DNA of 26,053 nucleotides, taken from positions 1 to 26,053 of the forward strand of contig NZ_BMQL01000062.1 of NCBI RefSeq assembly GCF_014648095.1. The letters run 5' to 3'. The stretch comes from Deinococcus ruber. GTDB lineage: Bacteria > Deinococcota > Deinococci > Deinococcales > Deinococcaceae. A program made the translations under genes and the position numbers. Positions 7,018 through 13,300 of this stretch are shown piece by piece; within the stretch, counting starts at the first letter, position 1; each line of letters opens with the position of its first letter. The notes under the pieces are model-generated. The model had not been told where the DNA came from and searched no databases. It saw only the letters and a list, made by a program, of their open reading frames with translations.

Positions 7018-7701
7018 TTAAGGGGTGATACGAATGGCAGTGATGACCGTTGTCACGATCTCGACGCCGTTAGGAGTCTCAGCGTACACCACACGGATGA
7101 AGTTTCCGGCGGAGGTATCACGTTCGGCAACCCAGCGGCTACGGGCCGGGTCTTCGGTGAGGCGATCTGGGCTGAGTACCGCCTTCTCCACTTGGTTCTT
7201 GTGAATGTGCCGCTTCCGCATACTGTCCAGGGCATGAGGGGAATAGGTGAACTTGCGGGGCAGTGTGACCTGAGGAGCAGGAAGAGGAGCAGTAAAAACA
7301 TAAGGCTCAGCGCCTCGTAACTGACGAATTGTATTTAGGAAGTTTATGAAACTGATGCTCATTGGCTGGTATGTCTGGACGCCATTTTCAATAATGGAAA
7401 GGGCATTAGTTAGAGTTATTTGGTTCTCTGGCTTTGAGATTGTCTTGATATCTAGCAGTGGCTTAAGGAGTTCTGCCACTTGATAGATGCGGCCTCGACC
7501 TTCTACATATTTGCTTAAACCTTCAACTACCTCCTCGATAGGTTTGCGTACCTCTTCTGGAAGTGCTCGCCTATGTATGAAAATAGGTTCTTGTTCTAGA
7601 ACTAGGATTAATTCATTGAATGCCTCATCCAGAAGCTCAAATTCCCAGAGCCGGGCCTCGACCTGCTCAACAGTGATCACGTCAGACAGGCTACAGCGCA
7701 A
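7018..7701 (-). CDS. DUF4258 toxin-like protein with extra N-terminal helical domain
   Basis: The C-terminal ~80 residues match the DUF4258 pattern: YSPHALDSMRKRHI, then KAVLSPDRLTEDP, then RVVYAETPNGVEIVTTVITA. This family is related to RelE/BrnT-like small folds and commonly pairs with DUF2283. The usual protein is around 100 residues, but this one has about 150 additional N-terminal residues forming a helical domain. That domain also occurs alone at 6270-6686. The start is unsure: TTG at 7701 is the far limit, while GTG at 7680 (VITVEQVEARLWEF) is equally plausible. Neither has a good SD, and a terminator hairpin overlaps 7700-7725. The DUF2283 gene follows after nine bases. RNA cleavage as the toxic activity is likely from family relations, not proven here. 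Confidence 0.7.
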   Translation of the reverse strand: MRCSLSDVITVEQVEARLWEFELLDEAFNELILVLEQEPIFIHRRALPEEVRKPIEEVVEGLSKYVEGRGRIYQVAELLKPLLDIKTISKPENQITLTNALSIIENGVQTYQPMSISFINFLNTIRQLRGAEPYVFTAPLPAPQVTLPRKFTYSPHALDSMRKRHIHKNQVEKAVLSPDRLTEDPARSRWVAERDTSAGNFIRVVYAETPNGVEIVTTVITAIRITP

Positions 7702-7725
7702 GCCCCGACGCTGAGGCCGGGGCTT
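7700..7725. terminator. Intrinsic terminator between HTH and toxin genes
   Basis: AAGCCCCG pairs with CGGGGCTT (8 bp, ten-base loop), followed by TT on the plus strand and preceded by AAAA-rich sequence read as T on the minus strand (GTTAAAAGCC). It separates the HTH gene's end from the toxin gene's start on the minus strand and touches the TTG start at 7701. It may attenuate toxin transcription. Confidence 0.7.
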
Positions 7726-7744
7726 TTAACTTGGAGAAAGGGAA

Positions 7745-7963
7745 TTATGACCTTACGACCTCAAGTACGTCCGTCAGCTCGATCTGCTTCCCCATGATCG
7801 TTTCCAGCCCATGCATGAGCTTTCCCATTGTCTCGAACTGAACGCCGTCCATTTGCCCGCCCGTGATGGCGTAAACAGTGGTACGGGAAAGCCCCGACGC
7901 TTTCCAAAGGGCGTAGGGGGTTTTGCCGTTCTGCTCTAGAAACTCTTTGATCTTCCAGCGCAC
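7745..7963 (-). CDS. Cro/CI-type HTH regulator (72 aa)
   Basis: A single-domain DNA-binding protein of the Cro/CI helix-turn-helix class: TPYALWKASGLSRTTVYAITGG fits helix 2, turn and recognition helix 3, and QFETMGKLMHGLE gives the following helices. The start at GTG 7963 is chosen over ATG 7969 because AGGAGG lies only one base before the ATG but seven before the GTG. Upstream is a divergent promoter region with a 12-base palindrome at 8021-8032, a natural operator for autoregulation. The gene lies just ahead of the toxin-antitoxin pair on the same strand and may control it or the facing tail-side promoter. Confidence 0.75.
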   Translation of the reverse strand: MRWKIKEFLEQNGKTPYALWKASGLSRTTVYAITGGQMDGVQFETMGKLMHGLETIMGKQIELTDVLEVVRS

Positions 7964-8003
7964 TTCCATGCCTCCTAGTGTCGGTTATTCCTGCACTGGC
8001 AGC

Positions 8004-8033
8004 ATATTACCATACTTCTATACATGCATGTAA
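8004..8033 (-). promoter_or_regulatory. Promoter for the HTH gene
   Basis: On the minus strand TTACAT (8033-8028) and TAATAT (8009-8004) are separated by 18 bases, a near-consensus sigma-70 type arrangement. The start site would fall around 7997, ahead of the AGGAGG of the HTH gene. Confidence 0.55.
8021..8032. promoter_or_regulatory. Palindromic operator candidate
   Basis: TACATGCATGTA is a perfect 12-base palindrome with ACTT/AAGT partly extending it. It overlaps the minus-strand -35 region and lies just before the plus-strand -35. ATATTACCA (8004-8012) and TGGTAATAT (8057-8065) form a second, outer inverted repeat that contains both -10 boxes. This symmetry is typical of a repressor site controlling divergent promoters. 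Confidence 0.5.
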
Positions 8034-8036
8034 GTC

Positions 8037-8065
8037 TTGTACTATGCTGTGAGGTCTGGTAATAT
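8037..8065 (+). promoter_or_regulatory. Promoter facing the tail genes
   Basis: TTGTAC (8037-8042), a 17-base spacer and TAATAT (8060-8065) make a strong promoter match. The predicted start near 8072 falls at the edge of the terminator at 8075-8115, so the transcript would end after about 40 bases unless read-through occurs. Confidence 0.6.
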
Positions 8066-8074
8066 AAAGGCACC

Positions 8075-8115
8075 AAAAAAGCCCGCCTGAACTTAGCGGG
8101 GACGGGGGCTTTTTT
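8075..8115. terminator. Strong intrinsic terminator ahead of tail-side genes
   Basis: AAAAAAGCCC (8075-8084) pairs with GGGCTTTTTT (8106-8115), with a CG-rich inner part, giving a bidirectional terminator. CTTGGAGG follows and serves as SD for the gene at 8136. Confidence 0.85.
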
Positions 8116-8135
8116 GGAAACCTTGGAGGTCTTGT

Positions 8136-8396
8136 ATGACACTTTACACCCCCAGCACTTCGGAAATTATTCCTGCCCCTACCATCACGAAGGTTTACAA
8201 CGTGATGACCTGGGAAGAGCGCGACCATATCCGCATCGGTGGCCCGGTCTACTACACCCTGAGCTATACCGGGATCAGTGGCACGCCCGCCACCGGGTAC
8301 AAGTACGAGATCAACGGCAAGCCTGCCACTTACACCGACGCCTACTACCTGATGCGGGACGCCCAGACGACGGGAAGCGTGGAGCTGGTCGCGTGA
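8136..8396 (+). CDS. Small tail-module protein upstream of tape measure (86 aa)
   Basis: Family not recognised. A short protein with a strand-rich pattern (PTITKVYNVMTWEERDHIRI, PVYYTLSYTGISG, GYKYEINGKPATYTDAYY). The SD CTTGGAGG is at good distance from ATG 8136. It overlaps the next gene by GTGA. In siphophages the one or two small genes before the tape measure usually encode tail assembly chaperones. Position alone makes that a candidate role, but the sequence shows no known chaperone signature and HNH genes intervene. A small structural or decoration protein is an equally good alternative. Confidence 0.6.
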   Translation: MTLYTPSTSEIIPAPTITKVYNVMTWEERDHIRIGGPVYYTLSYTGISGTPATGYKYEINGKPATYTDAYYLMRDAQTTGSVELVA

Positions 8397-8704
8397 TTGA
8401 GGGGGAGGCGCAGGGCCTTCCCCTGTATGGCTTTTGTGACGGGTGCGGTGCTCCAAATGGCGTGCTTCGCAAGACTGGCATGAACTTCAGTGAGTATTTC
8501 TGCCCAGAATGCACCAAAAAAGATGCGCTTTATCTGGGGGCGATTACTCACCTCAACGTACTGTATGAGGTCAGTCTTCAAGCGTGGCAAACCATCTGGG
8601 GTGACGAAAAGTACATCACTGACAACATCTCCGAGCTGTCAGGAATCACCGGTAATGCGGTAGGCGAAGAAGCAGCGAAAGCCCGAGAAGAAGGCGAGTC
8701 CTGA
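8393..8704 (+). CDS. Zinc-finger small tail-module protein (103 aa)
   Basis: Begins with GTG in a GTGA overlap with the preceding stop, so translation is coupled. The N-terminal half has CDGC (residues about 14-17) and CPEC (about 40-43), spaced as a zinc ribbon. The C-terminal half is helical (LNVLYEVSLQAWQTIWGDEK) and ends in an acidic Ala/Glu tail (GEEAAKAREEGES). The next gene starts within its stop (TGATG). By position it could be the second tail assembly chaperone, but the CxxC pairs are not typical of that group. It could instead belong with the HNH genes as a DNA-binding accessory. Confidence 0.6.
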   Translation: MIEGEAQGLPLYGFCDGCGAPNGVLRKTGMNFSEYFCPECTKKDALYLGAITHLNVLYEVSLQAWQTIWGDEKYITDNISELSGITGNAVGEEAAKAREEGES

Positions 8705-9033
8705 TGCTGGGGCGGCGAGGTGGGGACAGAATCAAGTCCACACACCGCCGCCGCGCTGAAAAAGTCGGCGTGGCTGGCACCTTCGATAAGTACGATGTGA
8801 TGCTCAGACTCAGCAAGCAGAACTTTCTCTGCCACTACTGCTTACAGCCGCTCATCCTGCACGGCCCTGGCAAGTACCAGATCGACCACTTCATTCCGCT
8901 CAGCAGAGGAGGCAGTAACTATGCAAACAACCTCGTCATTGCCTGCCCTGGCTGCAACAACGCCAAAGCCGACAAGATGCCCTGGGAGTACCGCCCCGCA
9001 CGCTTCAGCCCAGGTGGACGCCGTGACCCCTGA
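8704..9033 (+). CDS. HNH endonuclease, small (109 aa)
   Basis: Compact HNH nuclease: LCHYC, then the IDHFIPLSRGGSN core with catalytic His, NLVIAC and CPGCNNAK completing the zinc-binding CxxC pairs. The N-terminus is basic (GRRGGDRIKSTHRRRAEK), suited to DNA contact. The start overlaps the previous stop (TGATG). The last 60 bases equal positions 1-60, so the left cassette held a copy of this gene. The next HNH gene starts within its end. Free-standing HNH genes in phage tail regions are commonly homing endonucleases. No intron is apparent. Confidence 0.88.
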   Translation: MLGRRGGDRIKSTHRRRAEKVGVAGTFDKYDVMLRLSKQNFLCHYCLQPLILHGPGKYQIDHFIPLSRGGSNYANNLVIACPGCNNAKADKMPWEYRPARFSPGGRRDP

Positions 9034-9910
9034 GATGAAGCGCTGTAGTAAATGCAAGGAAGAAAAGTCCGCTACGCTGGAGTTTTTCTACAAGATGAAG
9101 ACAGGGGTGAAGGGGCTTCATTCTCAGTGCAAGCAGTGCCTAAAGGCGGCAGTGAGTGCCAACTACGCGTCAAAGACACCTGAAGAGAAGGCGGAGATTC
9201 ACCGACTGAAAGAACTTACACGGGCCAAACGGATGGAAAATCCTGAGTACGCCGCAAAAGAGCGGAAGAAGGCAAGAGAAGCCGCTCGTAATTCAGATCC
9301 TGAGAGACGCCGAGAAATTCAGCGAGCGTACCACGCTCGACATGCAGACGACCCCGCCTACCGTGAACGCCTCCGCCGTAAATGGAACCGTAAGCACTGG
9401 AAGAAACACCCTGAGCGACTAGTGACTTACAGGCGACGAGTAGAAGCTCAGGCTGCATGTCATCGAATATGCACCTCATGCCGAGCCTCTTTTCCAGCCA
9501 CCAGCGAATTTTTCGGTTCAGCGAAACGAACGGCAGATAAGCTCGCAGCGGAATGCAAAAAATGTGCCAGGAACGTCAAAAAGGTATGGTGGGATCAGCT
9601 TTCCCAAGAAGAGCGGAGAGTTCGCAATAGTAAACAGCGAGCAGCACGAGCAACAGCACCGGGCATTTTCACGGGGCATGACATAAAAGCCCTATTTGTA
9701 CGTCAAAATGCCTGTTGCCTCTATTGCGGAATAAAGATCGGTAGGAACTATGCGAGATGGCATGTTGACCACTTCATGCCTCTGTCTAGAGGGGGTTCGA
9801 ACTTCCCGGAGAATCTTGTGGTTGCCTGCGAGCCTTGCAACAGGGCCAAGTACAACAAGATGCCCTGGGAGTGGCTGCCCGACCAGTTCAGCCCGCCGAG
9901 CAGTCAATAA
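9023..9910 (+). CDS. HNH endonuclease with two zinc ribbons (295 aa)
   Basis: Paralogue of the protein at 50-781. The N-terminal ribbon (CSKC and CKQC) is followed by a basic helical region, then a second ribbon (CTSC and CKKC, about residues 150-190) that the shorter paralogue lacks, then the HNH domain. The HNH domain has CLYC, WHVDHFMPLSRGGSN and CEPCNRAK, ending KMPWEWLPDQFSPPSSQ. The second ribbon repeats the layout of the first (ATSEFF matches ATLEFF), so it is an internal duplication or an insertion from another family member. GTG at 9023 is chosen because AGGTGG sits five bases upstream; ATG at 9035 is an alternative. The added ribbon probably alters DNA site recognition (inference). 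Confidence 0.85.
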   Translation: MTPEMKRCSKCKEEKSATLEFFYKMKTGVKGLHSQCKQCLKAAVSANYASKTPEEKAEIHRLKELTRAKRMENPEYAAKERKKAREAARNSDPERRREIQRAYHARHADDPAYRERLRRKWNRKHWKKHPERLVTYRRRVEAQAACHRICTSCRASFPATSEFFGSAKRTADKLAAECKKCARNVKKVWWDQLSQEERRVRNSKQRAARATAPGIFTGHDIKALFVRQNACCLYCGIKIGRNYARWHVDHFMPLSRGGSNFPENLVVACEPCNRAKYNKMPWEWLPDQFSPPSSQ

Positions 9911-9914
9911 AAAG

Positions 9915-9937
9915 AACCCCGTCCAAGTGACGGGGTT
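9915..9937. terminator. Hairpin terminator after HNH gene
   Basis: AACCCCGTC pairs with GACGGGGTT (9 bp, five-base loop). It lies at the convergent ends of the HNH gene and the minus-strand gene whose TAA stop is formed inside the right arm (9936-9938). Confidence 0.75.
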
Positions 9938-10322
9938 ATCTTTGAACTTCAAAGCGCACGATGGAGTTTCCGCTAACTTCGCACACAATACCCGCCCCTT
10001 GTATGTCGGCAGGATTTTTCGCATCACGCGCTACATTGTTTAGCCAAATCCAGTGTTGCGTACTGAGATCTTGGAAACCCTTTCCCGATCCTCCATTTTG
10101 CCAGAGGTCAACTCGCCCAAACTGTTGCAGTGTGCGGGTCTTACACATCTGAACAATTGACTGCGGAACGTCAGTACGAACTTCATTTGTCGTTACCGGC
10201 TGAGGAGAAGTCAAGCGTGAGCGATAGGGCCATGCAGCCGAAAAAATAGCTCCACATACACCGACGATAACGAAGAGGATCAGCAATTTCGTTTCTCTGG
10301 ATAGTGTTCGCCTAGATGCCAT
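9936..10322 (-). CDS. Membrane-anchored small protein, moron-like (128 aa)
   Basis: Function unknown. From the ATG at 10322 it reads a basic start (MASRRTLSRETK), one hydrophobic segment (LLILFVIVGVCGAIFSAAW, about residues 13-31) and a domain with two cysteines (QMCKTRT and IVCEVSG) about 50 residues apart. It ends in short strands. This predicts an N-terminal anchor with the domain outside the cytoplasm. ATG at 10361 is an alternative start, but it lies in the hairpin region before the tape measure gene. The plan and position match the signal-peptide protein at 828-1268: opposite strand, after the HNH pair and before a tape measure gene. A role in excluding related phages at the membrane is a reasonable guess, unproven. 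Confidence 0.65.
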   Translation of the reverse strand: MASRRTLSRETKLLILFVIVGVCGAIFSAAWPYRSRLTSPQPVTTNEVRTDVPQSIVQMCKTRTLQQFGRVDLWQNGGSGKGFQDLSTQHWIWLNNVARDAKNPADIQGAGIVCEVSGNSIVRFEVQR

Positions 10323-10332
10323 AAACCAAATT

Positions 10333-10364
10333 ACAGCGCTTGCATATGCGGCGCTGTTCATTTT
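10333..10364 (+). terminator. Hairpin with T tract just before the tape measure SD
   Basis: ACAGCGC (10333-10339) pairs with GCGCTGT (10351-10357), followed by TCATTTTTA. It matches the terminator placed ahead of the truncated tape measure at 3096-3121. It may limit read-through from upstream into the tail operon or be shared with the divergent gene's leader. Confidence 0.5.
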
Positions 10365-10383
10365 TAGGGGGAGGTGAAAAAGA

Positions 10384-13300
10384 ATGGCAGACCTCAAAGA
10401 CACGCTTCAGCTCGATGTTTCGCAGTACCTTCGTCAACTTGATGCGGTGGACAAGAAGATTGGCGACTTGTACAGACCCCGCCCCGCGCCTCCGCTTCCG
10501 CCAGTTCCACCCGTGCCGCCCGCTGGAAGTGGATCAGGGGGGAGGGGGGGGCAGACGGCTGCACAGAAGGAATTGACGGAACTCTCGAACAGATTGAAGC
10601 AGGCCCAAAATGAGATTAAGCAGCTCGGCGTGTCTGCCACCCCTGCTCAGCTCACGGCTTATGGTCAGCAACTCGCCACCCTGACGACCCGCGCTCAGGC
10701 GCTCGGGCCCGGCCTTGCAGCAGGCAGCACTGAGGCCCGGCGGCTGAGCGGCGTGCTTTTGGGTCTGCAAGGGACCAGTGGACAGGTCAGCGCGGCCCTG
10801 AATGCCCTGGCGCAGGGGCCACGCCCGGTCAACGATCCTGCGTTCCTGCGGCAGCTCCGCATCGAGATCAGTAGCGTCAATAACCAGATCGCCACGGCAC
10901 GCAACAACTTCATCCAGCTTGACGGCGCGGCCACCCCGAAGCAGATTCGGGAACTGGTCAAGCAGATGACCGATTTGAAGACGAAGGCCAATGATCTGGC
11001 CCGTGGTCTGCCGCAGGGGTCTGAGGAGTTGCGGAAGCTGAGTCTCGCGGCGGCCACTGCTGAGCGCACCATTGCCGGGGCCACCGGGCAGATGAGCCGC
11101 CTCGGGCTGGCCTCGCAGGTGAAGCTGGGCGTAACTTCCAGCCTGAATGACTTTCGCTCTCAGTTTCTGGGTGCGACAAGCGGCATTCAGAATTTCGCCA
11201 AGTTCACGGATGCGGCGCGAGTCGCTACTGTTCTTTATGAAGCGCAGTTGCGCCGTCAGAACCTGACATTGGATGAGGGTGCAAAGCACGTAACGAAACT
11301 CAGCGACACTCTGAAAATCCTGCCTAGTCAGGCACAAGATGCCATCCAAGTATTGTTAAGAAATGGGTTTAATCTTGACCAGTCGGTGGATGCTCTTCAA
11401 AGAGTTGGTGCTTCAGCAGTTGCGCGTGGACGTACGGCAGCGGACGGCGTTGATTTGTTCGCGCAGGCAATTCAATCACAGAGCAGCACTCTCTTGAACT
11501 ACGTCGGAGTGGCAGGAAATCTGAGCGATTTCTATGTAAGTTACGCTAAGTCTATTGGAACGGTTGCCAATAAACTAGATATACAGCAGAAGGCACAGGC
11601 CGCCGTGAACCTCGTGACGAAGGAAACGAACGAGGAACTGGCGAACCTGCCGATTCTTCAGGCCAGCCTGTCGGGTGGGTTCAGTGATCTGGCGATCAGC
11701 TACCAGACCTTTGAGAAGACCATCGGTAAGAGCTTTACGGCTCCGGTGGCCGAGGTGGTCAGTGGCCTGAATAGTGCCATCGGCTTCTTCTCGAAACTTC
11801 CAACCGTGGTGCAGGACGGGACGGGCAAGATCGTAATCTTCGGGGCAGCGGCCCTAGTTGCTGCGAAGCTGCTGCTGTTCGGCGTGCAGAACGTGTACGC
11901 CTTCCGTACACAGATTCTCGGCATCACGCCCGCTGCTGCTGCTGCCAATGGTGGGCTGAGCATCTTCGGCATCGGCATCGGGATCTTCCGGAAGTCGATT
12001 CAGGGAGCCGTTGCTGAGGTAGGGGCTCTTAAACTTGCAGTCTTGGGGCTTGTAGCTTTGCCTGCCGCTGCTATCACGGGCTACTCCATTGGACGGCAGA
12101 TCGGCACGCTCGACACTGGCAAAGGTACCGTCGATCAGAACATTCAATACGACATCCTGACTCGGGAGAAGATCTTGCAGCGGATGCTGGGCATCTCCTC
12201 TTCGGAATCCGATGCGGTGGCCCGGCAGTTGGCTGATGACATCGACGGCATCACGGCGAAGGCCGAACGCCAAGTGGCAGATGCTCAGGCCAAAGGCGGG
12301 ACACGGTACGCCAGCCAGACGTTTGCCCTTCAAAACGCTCAGCGCAACCGGCTTCAGGCGCTCCGTGATGCAGCCAGCGCCAGCGAGCGAGGGGATGATG
12401 CTGGCGTAGCCGCAGCAGAGAAGATCATTGCCACCACCAATCAACAGATCCGCCTCTTGAATGCCGCCCGCGAAGCGACCCTCAAGAAGAAGGCGGCCAC
12501 CCATGCCGATGAAGAGTCCACCGTCGCGCAGGACGAAGCCTATGACAAGCTGAACGGCTCCCTGGCCGATCTGAGCACCCAGTTCGGCAGCGTCAAAACC
12601 ACCGAATTTCAGGGGCAGCTGGTCTCGGCCCAGAAGGCGTTCGATACCTTCCAGGCCAGCATCACCAAGGGGTTAAAGAACGGCGACATCACCAAGAAGC
12701 AGGGCAGTGCGTTGCAGGCCAGTTTCAAAGAGGCGACGGCCAATATCATTCCCGATCTGGTGCAGCGCCAGCTGGACACGAACAAGGAAACGGCCCTCGC
12801 GGGTCAGCGGGATCTGGAACAGGCCCGCATCGCGCTGATCAAGGATGCCCGTTCCAAGCGTGAGCACGAACTCACTCTCGAAACCGAGCGCATCGGCGAC
12901 GAATACAAGAAGCGCATCGACGATGCCAAGCAAAACGCCGGGGCGCGCGGCCTGAGTTCGGATCAGCAGAAGAGCCTCAACGCTGAAGCCGTGCGCCTCG
13001 AAGGGGAGCGAGACGAGAAAATCAAGCTGGCCCGGCAGACGGCCAACAAAGAACTTTTCGATCTGGAGCGCGATGAGCAGAACAAGGTGCTGGACGCGCA
13101 GAAGGCCAGCTTTCAGGAGCAGATCAACGTCATCTCGGCGGGCACGGCAGCCCTGGAGCAGCGCCGAGATGCGGCTCTGGGGCGCACCTCTGACCCGTCA
13201 CGCCAGCTCGGGATCGAGCGCCAGTTCTCGGGCCAGATTCTTGATCTGAAGAAACAGGAGATTCAAGCCAATCGGCAGCTTTCCGAGAATGCTGCGGCGC

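Noticed and set aside
8510..8522. Run of six A in the zinc-finger gene as a programmed frameshift site for tail chaperones
   Set aside because: The in-frame reading ACC AAA AAA GAT does not make a standard X XXY YYZ slippery heptamer, and I found no sensible extended product.
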